Origin: Bacilli bacterium
GTDB taxonomy: Bacteria > Bacillota_I > Bacilli_A > Haloplasmatales > Haloplasmataceae
DNA: 35,863 nucleotides
Assembly (NCBI GenBank): GCA_012516175.1
Contig: JAAYWZ010000202.1
Location: 1-35,863, forward strand
Reading direction: 5' to 3'
This document shows, one piece after another, positions 26,341-34,036 of the stretch (position 1 is its first letter; each line of letters starts with the position of its first letter). The notes under the pieces are model-generated. The model was not told where the DNA came from. It was given only the letters and a program-made list of their open reading frames with translations, and did not search any database. A program made the position numbers and the translations under genes.

Positions 26341-26360
26341 AATTGGGCATAAGCCCAATT
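26341..26360 (-). terminator. Terminator of the hsp20 gene
   Basis: An 8-bp GC-containing stem (aattgggc / gcccaatt, 4-nt loop) lies 28 nt past the hsp20 stop. On the minus strand it is followed by TTGTTTTTAG. Confidence 0.85.
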
Positions 26361-26388
26361 CTGTGATTCTTATAAAATTATGTGTTTC

Positions 26389-26814
26389 TTATTTAATTTC
26401 AATTACACGACCATGAGAAGTATTTTCTTTCTTTGGTACATGAATCTTCAAAACGCCATTTTCTAGTTTAGCACTGATATTGTTGTCATCAATATCACCT
26501 AGATAGAAACTGCGACGCATTGATGACATTCTTCTTTCTCTACGGATGTAGTTTTCTTTTTCTTCATCGATACGATCATCTTTATTTACTGAAATAATAA
26601 GTCTGTCATTAGTATATTCAATCTTGATTTCATCTTTATTAATTCCTGGTAATTCAGCTTCAATCAAGTAAGCATCATCTGTTTCTTTTACATCCGTTCG
26701 GAATGTTGGATTGAAAGGAGCAAAGAATGGATCATTGAAGAATTCATCAACCATATCATAGAAGTCACGTGGTCTTAACCAATTATTACTTCTAAATGGT
26801 TTAATTGAGAACAT
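26389..26814 (-). CDS. hsp20: Small heat-shock protein Hsp20
   Basis: The 141-residue ATP-independent holdase chaperone has an alpha-crystallin domain from about residue 37 (FRTDVKETDDAYLIEAELPG) to about 130 (AKLENGVLKIHVPKKE). A C-terminal I-x-I motif (VIEIK, residues 138-140) is used in oligomer assembly. The N-terminal arm is Phe- and Pro-rich (FFNDPFFAPFNPTF). Length is typical. It is transcribed alone from a promoter followed at once by a perfect CIRCE element, so HrcA should repress it and heat shock should release it. GGAGGG precedes the ATG. Confidence 0.96.
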   Translation of the reverse strand: MFSIKPFRSNNWLRPRDFYDMVDEFFNDPFFAPFNPTFRTDVKETDDAYLIEAELPGINKDEIKIEYTNDRLIISVNKDDRIDEEKENYIRRERRMSSMRRSFYLGDIDDNNISAKLENGVLKIHVPKKENTSHGRVIEIK

Positions 26815-26872
26815 ATTTTTATCCCTCCTACAATATTATATGATATAGTTATGTAGAAATACTATGTTGTTG

Positions 26873-26899
26873 TTAGCACTCACAGTTAGTGAGTGCTAA
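26873..26899. promoter_or_regulatory. CIRCE element (HrcA operator)
   Basis: A perfect TTAGCACTC-N9-GAGTGCTAA inverted repeat lies in the hsp20 leader, starting just after the predicted transcription start. CIRCE is the operator for the heat-shock repressor HrcA. hrcA itself is not in the window. Confidence 0.97.
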
Positions 26900-26913
26900 C
26901 AATTTCTACCTAT

Positions 26914-26942
26914 AATATATTACACTAACAATGTTTTGTCAA
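26914..26942 (-). promoter_or_regulatory. hsp20: Sigma-A promoter of hsp20
   Basis: Minus-strand -35 TTGACA (26937-26942, perfect) and -10 TATATT (26914-26919) are 17 nt apart. Transcription should start near 26907, so CIRCE covers about +8 to +34. Confidence 0.82.
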
Positions 26943-26984
26943 TAGTTTTACCTTAAATAATTTATTAATTTATTAAATTCATGA

Positions 26985-26990
26985 TATAAT
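26985..26990 (+). promoter_or_regulatory. Extended -10 promoter of the M29 aminopeptidase gene
   Basis: TATAAT preceded by TGA (TGn extended -10) lies 28 nt before the ATG at 27019. The -35 region (ttatta) is weak. AAAGGAG is the ribosome site. Confidence 0.55.
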
Positions 26991-27018
26991 ATTAATAATT
27001 TAAGAAAGGAGAAAGCTT

Positions 27019-28251
27019 ATGAATAACAATAAACTGCAAAAGTATGCCGAATTGTTAGTTAAAAAAGGAATAAATATTCAAAAAGGTCAAATTTTAGTCT
27101 TAAGAACACCAATTGAGTGTGCTGAATTTGCTCGTTTAGTCCAAGTAGAAGCTTATAAAGCTGGTGCACGTGAAGTAGTAGTAAATTGGGGCGATGAGCA
27201 AAGTGCCAAAATAAAATATTTGTATGCACCAGATGAAGTTTTTGATGAATATCCTGATTGGGCAAAAGAATTCTTTAATGGATATGCGAAAAAAGATGCT
27301 GCTTTCCTTACCATTTATGCAGAAGATCCCGAACTAATGAAAGATGTTGATCCCAGTCGGATGATTAGGTACCAAAAAGCCGCAAGTAACGCAATAAAAG
27401 AATATCGGGATCGTTTAATGTCTAATCGTAATGTCTGGTGTATCGCTAGTATTCCTACAGTGGCTTGGGCAAAGAAAGTCTTTAGTAATGCTAGTAGCGA
27501 TGAAGAAGCAGTTGAATTATTATGGGATGCAATCTTTAAGTCAATTAGAGTTGACCAAGATGATCCTGTAAAAGCTTGGGATGAACATTTAGCTAACTTA
27601 AAGAAACGCATGAAATTCTTAAATGACCACGCTTTCCAATACTTAAAAGTCAAGAACAGTTTAGGAACAGATTTAGAAATTGAACTACCTGAAGGTCATC
27701 TCTGGCTGGGTGGTAGTGAATACACTCCAAGTGGTATTGAATTCATCGCAAATATGCCCACAGAAGAAGTATTTACGCTACCTAAGAAAACTGGTGTTAA
27801 TGGAATTGTCTATGCTTCCAAACCATTAAACTTTAATGGTCAACTTATCGATGAATTCTACTTAAAATTTGAAAATGGTAAGATTGTTGACTACGATGCA
27901 AAGGTAGGTTTAGATACCTTGAAAGAACTCATCAGTACTGATGAAGGTTCCCATTATTTAGGCGAAGTAGCTTTAGTACCATATAACTCACCGATCTCTG
28001 AATCAGGCATTTTATTCTATAACACTTTATTTGATGAAAATGCATCTTGTCACTTAGCTATTGGTCGGGCTTATCCTTCTTGTTTAAAGGATGGCGAAAA
28101 TATGAGTGAAGCAGAACTTGAACAACATGGAGTTAATTATTCTATCGTTCACGAAGACTTTATGTTTGGTACACCTGATTTAGAAATCATTGGTGTTACA
28201 AGAGATGGTAAAGAAGTTAAGGTCTTTGAAAAAGGTAACTTTGTAGATTAG
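27019..28251 (+). CDS. M29-family metallo-aminopeptidase (AmpS/PepS type)
   Basis: The 410-residue cytoplasmic aminopeptidase uses two metal ions to remove N-terminal residues from peptides. The C-terminal half holds the expected metal-site motifs: LGEVALVP (Glu316), FDENASCHLAIG (Glu340, His345), and NYSIVHEDFM (His378) with TPDLEI (Asp387). The N-terminal GINIQKGQILVLRTPIECAE is also typical, and length matches the family. AAAGGAG precedes the ATG. The AIM24-family gene begins 13 nt after the stop, so they form an operon, but no functional link between the two is known to me. Confidence 0.95.
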   Translation: MNNNKLQKYAELLVKKGINIQKGQILVLRTPIECAEFARLVQVEAYKAGAREVVVNWGDEQSAKIKYLYAPDEVFDEYPDWAKEFFNGYAKKDAAFLTIYAEDPELMKDVDPSRMIRYQKAASNAIKEYRDRLMSNRNVWCIASIPTVAWAKKVFSNASSDEEAVELLWDAIFKSIRVDQDDPVKAWDEHLANLKKRMKFLNDHAFQYLKVKNSLGTDLEIELPEGHLWLGGSEYTPSGIEFIANMPTEEVFTLPKKTGVNGIVYASKPLNFNGQLIDEFYLKFENGKIVDYDAKVGLDTLKELISTDEGSHYLGEVALVPYNSPISESGILFYNTLFDENASCHLAIGRAYPSCLKDGENMSEAELEQHGVNYSIVHEDFMFGTPDLEIIGVTRDGKEVKVFEKGNFVD

Positions 28252-28264
28252 GGAGGATAAAAGA

Positions 28265-28927
28265 GTGAAGTATGAGATAAGTGGGTTAAATCTCCCCTAT
28301 GTGGAGATTACTCTAAATAAAGGGGAAACGATTCATACCGAACGTGGGGCAATGAGTTGGATGAGTGAGACAGTGGAAATGAAGACGAATGCTGGCGGAA
28401 GTATCGGTAAAGCTCTTTCAAGAGCACTTAGTGGTGAGTCCATCTTCCAAAATACTTACACTGCAACCAAAGATGGTGATATCATCGGGATTGCGTCATC
28501 TTTCCCCGGGCAAATCCTAGCGTTTGATGTGAGTAAATGTCCCATCATCGCCCAAAAGCGAGCCTTTCTTGCTCGTGAAGATAGTGTTAAAATGGATATC
28601 TTCTTTAATAAGAAACTTGGTGCAGGGTTCTTTGGTGGCGAAGGTTTCATAATGCAGAAGTTTAGCGGCAGTGGTATCGTCTTCTTAGAAGTTGATGGTT
28701 CACTAATTGAGAAGGAATTAGCACAAAGTGAAACACTAATTCTTAACACTGGTTACTTAGTTGCCATGACTGAAGGTGTTACCATGGATATAGTACCTGT
28801 TAAAGGTGTAGGAAACGTCCTCTTTGGTGGTGAAGGTCTATTCAACACCAAAGTAACAGGACCAGGTAAACTCTGGATTCAATCTTGTCCGGTATATCAT
28901 TTACTATCGTTGTTTACCGCAAAATAG
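28265..28927 (+). CDS. AIM24-family (TIGR00266-type) protein
   Basis: The 220-residue protein starts with GTG; GGAGGA lies 7 nt upstream. The pattern MKYEISGLNLPYVEITLNKG, GAMSWMSETVEM, and the Gly-rich GAGFFGGEGFIMQKFSG and VLFGGEGLFNTKVTGPG is characteristic of the AIM24/DUF124 family, a beta-rich fold related to tryptophan-RNA-attenuation-protein-like folds. In mitochondria AIM24 affects inner-membrane organisation, while the bacterial role is unknown. There are no membrane helices or signal. It is the second gene of the operon with the M29 aminopeptidase. Confidence 0.9.
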   Translation: MKYEISGLNLPYVEITLNKGETIHTERGAMSWMSETVEMKTNAGGSIGKALSRALSGESIFQNTYTATKDGDIIGIASSFPGQILAFDVSKCPIIAQKRAFLAREDSVKMDIFFNKKLGAGFFGGEGFIMQKFSGSGIVFLEVDGSLIEKELAQSETLILNTGYLVAMTEGVTMDIVPVKGVGNVLFGGEGLFNTKVTGPGKLWIQSCPVYHLLSLFTAK

Positions 28928-28967
28928 AATGATATAATTAATAAAAAGTAATTAATATAAATAATAT

Positions 28968-28996
28968 AGGGTTGAATCAGTACTTGATTCAACCCT
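28968..28996 (+). terminator. Terminator after the AIM24-family gene
   Basis: A 12-bp perfect stem (agggttgaatca / tgattcaaccct, 5-nt loop) is followed by ttactttttag on the plus strand. It lies between the convergent stops at 28927 and 29004 and may also end the LTA-synthase-like transcript. Confidence 0.88.
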
Positions 28997-29003
28997 TTAC
29001 TTT

Positions 29004-31013
29004 TTAGTTGATCTTTTTATGTTTTAATAATTTAAAATAATCATTACGGAGAATTTTAATGGAAACTTCATAATATTCAAAGATTTCAATATTACGTTGC
29101 TCTATATAACTGTCAGTACCAGAACCCGTAATCTTGATACCATCCTTAACATAATTATCCCCATCATACCAAGAGTAATCTTTATAAAATACAATAGGTT
29201 TATCATTATAGGGATCAAATATGTCTTTACCGAAGTAGTATTTATAATCTGTATCTAAGTCAAAAAGATTCGCAATAGTAGGTAGTATATCAAAGGATGA
29301 TGCTAATTTATCTATTTTTAGTGGTTCGATATTATTAGACCAGATGAATAATGGCATATGATTCTTTTGATATTCTTCATAGACGCCAATATAGTTTTCA
29401 AATACATTCTCGGTAATAGTATAGGGATAATGGTCTCCTGTAAAGACAATAACTGTGTTATCTAGTAAACCTTTTTCTTCTAAGGCTTTAAATAATTCTC
29501 CGATGAAGCGGTCTACTTCAACTTGTGACGCGATATAGTATTTAATTTCATCTGGCAAATCTTCACCCAGGACTTCTTCAACATCCTTAATATGTTTTAC
29601 ACTAGCTTCATTACGTTCATCATAGGGGCTATGACCACTTAAGGTAGTCACAAAACTAAAGAATTGAGTATCTGTTGGTAACATCTGATCTTTAGCGATG
29701 TTAAGGAATGCTGAATCATAGCGTTTTTGGTCATCAGGAATACCCAACTCATATTGACCATAGTAATAATCATATCCTAAACCTTTAAAAAGAATATGGC
29801 GATTATAGAATTCTTTCCGGTTACTATGAAACGCTTGGGTTAGATATCCTTGGTTTTTAAAGAGATTAGCCAAAGAATAAGAAAAAGTATTCTTACTAAA
29901 AAAGTAACAAGTTGGTCCATCAGTGATTGATGGTATGATACTGGTATTAAAAATGATTTCACTATCACTAGTGGTACGAGGATAAACTGGTACATAGAAG
30001 TTTGTAAATTCTATACCTTCATCTCTTAATCTAATGAGATTAGGGGTTAATTCTTCATTTAAGGCAATACGATCAAAACTTTCTGCCATCACGAAGATTA
30101 AGTTTTGATCCTTAAATAGCCCAGTAAATTCATTTAGTTCATGATTAGCATGATTGTTACTGTAGAAGGTTTCAATATCAGCTAATTCTCTCTTGTTAGG
30201 TACTTTAGGAGTAATCGAATCAGAAAAGTCTCTGATACTATAATGAATAGCCCCAAACCTAGAGATAAATTTCGTATTACTATATCGAGTATAGTATAAA
30301 TAATGGTCCGATTGATATGTTTGTTTGGTTTTAGAAGGATATTCAGCATTAATATTCAGTAAGAAGAATAAATATAGAGGTACTAAGAGGATAGAAACTG
30401 TCTTTTTGGTTAGTTTAATATGGTTTTCTCTTTTATTCAGTTGAATTAGGGTTATTGTTAAACCAGCTAGTAATACCAGAATGATATGTAAGAATTCGAT
30501 TCTTACTGCCCCTTGGATAAACTCTAAACCAGCACCTAAAGATACGATTTCGCGATAGCTAAAGAAATCATGAAAGGTATAATAATAAACATCTTGAACA
30601 ATGAGATATACGGTAAAGTATATACAAAAGGCAACTAAAAAGATTCGTTTGGCTTTTGTCTTTACTATAAGCGCAATTACCCCAATTATGCTCATCACAA
30701 GTAGTAAGGAAAATAATGTCGTTGATGTAAATTTCAGTTGATTATCTATCATAAAGATTATTTCAGCATAAAAGACCGAAAACAACAGGATGATGATATC
30801 CAAATACTTATATATAATTGAGCGTAAAGAATATCGTGGTATTAGTATTAATACAATACTAACTAAACTAATGGTAGCGAGGATGATATTTATTATTACT
30901 GATGATGTTTTAATGGGATCAAGAAAAAAGATTAATTTTAAGACAAAAAGTATTAAGATAATACTTTGTGTTAAGAGAATTAACTTTAGTTTTCGCTTCA
31001 TAACTTGGTTCAT
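29004..31013 (-). CDS. Lipoteichoic-acid-synthase-family membrane protein
   Basis: The 669-residue protein has five membrane helices (within residues about 9-220) followed by an extracellular sulfatase-fold domain, the layout of LtaS, which polymerises glycerol phosphate from phosphatidylglycerol. Likely metal ligand Glu311 (FVMAES), catalytic Thr348 (YPRTTSDSE, the LtaS T-S-D motif), and TGDHYPYT as the D-H metal motif are present. Thus it is a phosphoglycerol transferase rather than a Cys-type sulfatase. Whether it makes lipoteichoic acid, primes it, or modifies another glycan is open. ATG at 31013 is chosen because GAGGTG is 6-7 nt upstream; a GTG at 31022 overlaps that site. It is divergent from a PgpA-type gene. 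Confidence 0.9.
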   Translation of the reverse strand: MNQVMKRKLKLILLTQSIILILFVLKLIFFLDPIKTSSVIINIILATISLVSIVLILIPRYSLRSIIYKYLDIIILLFSVFYAEIIFMIDNQLKFTSTTLFSLLLVMSIIGVIALIVKTKAKRIFLVAFCIYFTVYLIVQDVYYYTFHDFFSYREIVSLGAGLEFIQGAVRIEFLHIILVLLAGLTITLIQLNKRENHIKLTKKTVSILLVPLYLFFLLNINAEYPSKTKQTYQSDHYLYYTRYSNTKFISRFGAIHYSIRDFSDSITPKVPNKRELADIETFYSNNHANHELNEFTGLFKDQNLIFVMAESFDRIALNEELTPNLIRLRDEGIEFTNFYVPVYPRTTSDSEIIFNTSIIPSITDGPTCYFFSKNTFSYSLANLFKNQGYLTQAFHSNRKEFYNRHILFKGLGYDYYYGQYELGIPDDQKRYDSAFLNIAKDQMLPTDTQFFSFVTTLSGHSPYDERNEASVKHIKDVEEVLGEDLPDEIKYYIASQVEVDRFIGELFKALEEKGLLDNTVIVFTGDHYPYTITENVFENYIGVYEEYQKNHMPLFIWSNNIEPLKIDKLASSFDILPTIANLFDLDTDYKYYFGKDIFDPYNDKPIVFYKDYSWYDGDNYVKDGIKITGSGTDSYIEQRNIEIFEYYEVSIKILRNDYFKLLKHKKIN

Positions 31014-31045
31014 TGGTATCACCTCAATATACCCATAACATTATC

Positions 31046-31074
31046 ATCTTACAATATCTTTGTGAATAATTCAA
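31046..31074 (-). promoter_or_regulatory. Promoter of the LTA-synthase-like gene
   Basis: Minus-strand -35 TTGAAT (31069-31074) and -10 TAAGAT (31046-31051) are 17 nt apart, 33 nt before the start codon. Confidence 0.6.
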
Positions 31075-31137
31075 TAAGTAGGTTAAAAAACAGGTTATTT
31101 AGCGATAGAAAAAATATAATATGTATTAAGTAAAGTG

Positions 31138-31165
31138 TTGAATATTTTTCTAAATATGTTATAAT
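31138..31165 (+). promoter_or_regulatory. Promoter of the PgpA-type gene
   Basis: -35 TTGAAT (31138-31143) and -10 TATAAT (31160-31165) are 16 nt apart, with an extended TG (TGTTATAAT). The leader to the ATG at 31221 is about 48 nt. Confidence 0.65.
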
Positions 31166-31220
31166 AAATATCCCTTCTTTAGAAGTGATAGAGAGTTTGA
31201 GAATGTGTGAGGTGTAGTAG

Positions 31221-31709
31221 ATGAAATTCAATTATGATGAATTAAGAGTCAAAGCGATTGAACTATTAGAGGAACGGGGTGTCACAATAAGAGATATTGC
31301 AGAGATTACATACGAACTGCAGCGTAATTATTTTGAGGAACTAACTATTGAAGATTGTATCAATAGTGTTAATTTAGTATTAAATAAGCGTGAAGTCATT
31401 AATACTGTACTTACTGGTATAGAATTAGATAAAATGGCTGAAAAAGGCTATATTGAAGAACCTCTCCGCTCCATTCTCATGGCAGATTATTCACTTTATG
31501 GCATTGATGAAGTGCTAGCTTATTCCATCGTTAATATCTATGGTTCAATTGGCTTAACGAATTTTGGTTATGTCGATAAGATGAAAATTGGGAAAATTGG
31601 GGAAATTGATCGTTCAGCCAAAGAAAATGGTAAATGTAACACTTTTTTAGATGACATTGTCGGAGCGATTGCCTCCGCTGCAGCTAGTCGCTTAGCCCAC
31701 TCTCGTTAA
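31221..31709 (+). CDS. pgpA: Phosphatidylglycerophosphatase A-family protein (YutG-like)
   Basis: The 162-residue protein matches the PgpA/YutG family. The N-terminal helical region is followed by the conserved NIYGSIGLTNFGYVDK and TFLDDIVGAIASAAASR blocks. PgpA removes phosphate from phosphatidylglycerol phosphate to give phosphatidylglycerol; Firmicute YutG-like members are shorter on membrane helices and less well tested. It is divergent from the LTA-synthase-like gene, whose substrate would be phosphatidylglycerol, which supports a phospholipid role by context. GAGGTG precedes the ATG. The gene symbol is by family only. Confidence 0.85.
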   Translation: MKFNYDELRVKAIELLEERGVTIRDIAEITYELQRNYFEELTIEDCINSVNLVLNKREVINTVLTGIELDKMAEKGYIEEPLRSILMADYSLYGIDEVLAYSIVNIYGSIGLTNFGYVDKMKIGKIGEIDRSAKENGKCNTFLDDIVGAIASAAASRLAHSR

Positions 31710-31719
31710 TATGTAAATA

Positions 31720-31747
31720 AAGGTAACCAATTAGAATTGGTTACCTT
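31720..31747. terminator. Bidirectional terminator between pgpA-type and rhomboid genes
   Basis: A 12-13 bp stem (aaggtaaccaatt / aattggttacctt) is followed by TTTTT on the plus strand and preceded by A residues. It is positioned between the convergent stops at 31709 and 31751. Confidence 0.9.
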
Positions 31748-31750
31748 TTT

Positions 31751-32374
31751 TTAATAGCGATAATAGAAGTCACGGTTACGAACATTTAAGACGATAGCCC
31801 CAGTAATTAAGCCACCTAATAATCCACCTAAGTGACCAGGTATACTGATATTGGGGCCTAAGAATGTGAAGATTAAGTTAATTAATAGTAATTTCTTAAC
31901 ATAATCTTGATCTTGATATGTTAATAGATGGGTTTTATATACAATAATAATTAGGAAGGTTCCCATGACTCCAAAGATTGAACCTGATGCTCCCACCGTA
32001 ATAGAGTTTCCACCAACTAAAGTAACGACGATACTTGATAAAATCCCAGAAGCTATATAAACTATTAGAAATCGCCAAGAACCGATTAGTTTTTCTAATC
32101 CAGCACTTATGATGATAATACCAAACAAAATATTAGATAGAAAGTGGAAGACTGAGCCATGGAGAAAAGTTGCGGTAAGTAAGCGATAATATTCATGTGC
32201 TTCAGTTACAAGGGGAGGATATAAAGCGCCAAGTTTAATTAATGTTATGGAGTTGAATCCACCTTTAATAATCGTCAATAAAAACATTACAGTATTAATT
32301 AATACAATAACGGTAGTGACTGGGCAGCGTCGGATAATTCTACGCCAATTCCCGTAGTGAAAAAAGATTGACAT
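31751..32374 (-). CDS. Rhomboid-family intramembrane serine protease
   Basis: The 207-residue protein has six predicted membrane helices. The rhomboid signature is complete: HGSVFHFLSN (His72, His77, Asn81) in helix 2, TVGASGSIFGVMG with nucleophile Ser130, and IPGHLGGLLGG with His181. It should cleave membrane proteins within the bilayer; the substrate is unknown. GGAGGT precedes the ATG, and a TATAAT with extended TG (32406-32411) lies 32 nt upstream. It stands as a single gene. Confidence 0.95.
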   Translation of the reverse strand: MSIFFHYGNWRRIIRRCPVTTVIVLINTVMFLLTIIKGGFNSITLIKLGALYPPLVTEAHEYYRLLTATFLHGSVFHFLSNILFGIIIISAGLEKLIGSWRFLIVYIASGILSSIVVTLVGGNSITVGASGSIFGVMGTFLIIIVYKTHLLTYQDQDYVKKLLLINLIFTFLGPNISIPGHLGGLLGGLITGAIVLNVRNRDFYYRY

Positions 32375-32405
32375 CTTTTACCTCCATATTTGATTCGTTA
32401 AATAT

Positions 32406-32411
32406 ATTATA
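32406..32411 (-). promoter_or_regulatory. Extended -10 promoter of the rhomboid gene
   Basis: Minus-strand TATAAT preceded by TGT lies 31 nt before the start codon. No convincing -35 was found. Confidence 0.5.
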
Positions 32412-32442
32412 ACAAACTTACCGCCTATTTATCTATACTAAT

Positions 32443-32811
32443 TTATTCGATATTATTCATCGTTCGCGAACTAATAATATTAACATTTGTATTTAAAACG
32501 TTAGCGACAATAACATCTCCAGCTTTGACTGGTGCATTTACTTCGACATTTTCAAGTGCTTTCATAACATCAAACAGCATTTCTTTTGGTAGTTCATTAT
32601 CAGTATAAACTGGTAAACGGGAATACATCGCACCTTTAATCTTGACTGTAGATGTAAGTTTTCTTACTGGGCGAGTGATTTCTTTAATACCGTAATCAAC
32701 GCCACGTTTACAGAAGTTGCCTTGGACATTATATTGATCATTTTCTTTTGTGACAGTTAGACGGCAGCCACGGGGGCAGATTGTACAAATTGTATCTAAT
32801 CTATTCATCAA
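32443..32811 (-). CDS. DUF1667-family Cys-containing protein
   Basis: The 122-residue protein starts with CTICPRGCRLTVTK; the cysteines at 9, 12 and 16 plus Cys33 (GNFCKRG) could bind an iron-sulfur cluster or zinc. The rest (EITRPVRKLTSTVKIKGA, then VKAGDVIVANVLNTNVNIIS) is typical of DUF1667. The family is habitually the third gene after a GlpA-like dehydrogenase and a pyridine-nucleotide oxidoreductase in Clostridia, often beside glycerol kinase, and is thought to be part of the same enzyme complex. Its start overlaps the oxidoreductase gene by 11 nt. No hairpin terminator was seen after it. Confidence 0.9.
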   Translation of the reverse strand: MMNRLDTICTICPRGCRLTVTKENDQYNVQGNFCKRGVDYGIKEITRPVRKLTSTVKIKGAMYSRLPVYTDNELPKEMLFDVMKALENVEVNAPVKAGDVIVANVLNTNVNIISSRTMNNIE

Positions 32812-34036
32812 TTCTCACCTCGAAGGTAATATTGTCTGTATCAGTAAATACAGATTTACTTAAAGTAATAGTTTCCATTTCTGATGGAAGTAGGAAGAAT
32901 TTTTTCATTTCTTTAATTACTTTGTCACCTTGTTTAATGACTAAAGTACCTTTATCGATGGGTTTAGTAACACGATATTTGAACATTACTTCTTCATCGT
33001 TGTTTAATTTAACTTGATTTGGTACTACATAACGAACATTGTTCTTAGGAACAACTTCAACCACTGGACTATTATCATTGCTATACTTCGCAGCATGCTT
33101 ACCAGCATCATAACTTTCTAAACTTACGTAGTCTACTAAGTCATGAACATGTAAAGCATTACCGCAAGCAAAGATACCAGGAATTGATGTTTCAAATGTG
33201 TCTAATACTTTGATACCTTTTGTGTAAGGATTTAATTGTACTTTTTGGTCTGTTAAGAGTTTGATTTCTGGAATTAATCCGACTGATAATAGTAGGGTAT
33301 CAACATCGAAGACTTTTTCTGTTCCAGGAATTGGTTGGAATTTTTCATCAACTTGAGCGATAGTTACTTGTTCTAAGCGACCATTACCTTTAACATCAAC
33401 AACTGTATGGCTTAAGTATAAAGGAATATTGAAGTCAATTAAGCATTGAACAATGTTACGTTTTAATCCATTAGAGTAAGGCATGAGTTCTGCAACACCT
33501 AAGACTTCAGCACCTTCTAAACTTAAACGGCGTGCCATGATTAAGCCAATATCACCGGAACCAAGAATGAAAACTTTTTTACCAATTAAGTAGCCATCCA
33601 TGTTGAGATAACGTTGAGCAAGACCAGCAGTAACGATACCAGCTAGGCGTTTACCAGGAATGTCAATTTGGTAACGGGTCCGTTCCCGACAACCTGTCGC
33701 TAAGACGATGGATTTAGCTTTAATTACTTGGTATCCTTCGTTACCATTTATATAATGAACCTCTTTATCAGGGGTAATCTTTACACACATGGTGTCAAGT
33801 TTAATATCTAAATCATAGTTCTTTAATTTTTCTTGAAGTTTTTCTGCAAATCCAGGTCCAGTTAATTCTTCTTTAAAATAGTGCATCCCAAAACCGTTAT
33901 GAATACATTGATTTAGGATACCACCTAATTCTTTATCTTTTTCAATAATCATGACTTTTTGGGCACCATTTTCTAATGCGCCAAGTGCTGCACTCATACC
34001 AGCAGCACCACCACCAATGATGCATACATCAATCAT
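32801..34036 (-). CDS. FAD/NAD(P)-dependent oxidoreductase (GlpB-like position)
   Basis: The 411-residue two-dinucleotide-fold flavoprotein has IIGGGAAGMSAALGALENGA at the N-terminus for FAD, ATGCRERTRYQIDIPG, a second nucleotide-binding fold VFILGSGDIGLIMARRLSL for NAD(P)H (about residues 150-170), and IFACGNALHVHDLVDYVS for FAD near 290. No CxxC redox disulfide is present, so it is not a thioredoxin-reductase type. It overlaps the GlpA-like gene by 8 nt and the DUF1667 gene by 11 nt, so the three products probably form one complex. It likely passes electrons from the GlpA-like flavoprotein to NAD(P) or another carrier; direction and partner are inference. Confidence 0.92.
   Translation of the reverse strand: MIDVCIIGGGAAGMSAALGALENGAQKVMIIEKDKELGGILNQCIHNGFGMHYFKEELTGPGFAEKLQEKLKNYDLDIKLDTMCVKITPDKEVHYINGNEGYQVIKAKSIVLATGCRERTRYQIDIPGKRLAGIVTAGLAQRYLNMDGYLIGKKVFILGSGDIGLIMARRLSLEGAEVLGVAELMPYSNGLKRNIVQCLIDFNIPLYLSHTVVDVKGNGRLEQVTIAQVDEKFQPIPGTEKVFDVDTLLLSVGLIPEIKLLTDQKVQLNPYTKGIKVLDTFETSIPGIFACGNALHVHDLVDYVSLESYDAGKHAAKYSNDNSPVVEVVPKNNVRYVVPNQVKLNNDEEVMFKYRVTKPIDKGTLVIKQGDKVIKEMKKFFLLPSEMETITLSKSVFTDTDNITFEVRIDE

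Noticed and set aside
27315-27653. 112-codon minus-strand frame opposite the M29 aminopeptidase
   Set aside because: It is antisense to a gene with full family motifs; it has no start context or homology that I recognise.
31049-31231. 60-codon minus-strand frame between the LTA-synthase-like and PgpA-type genes
   Set aside because: It covers both divergent promoters, has low-complexity Ile/Leu/Phe content and lacks a clear ribosome site.
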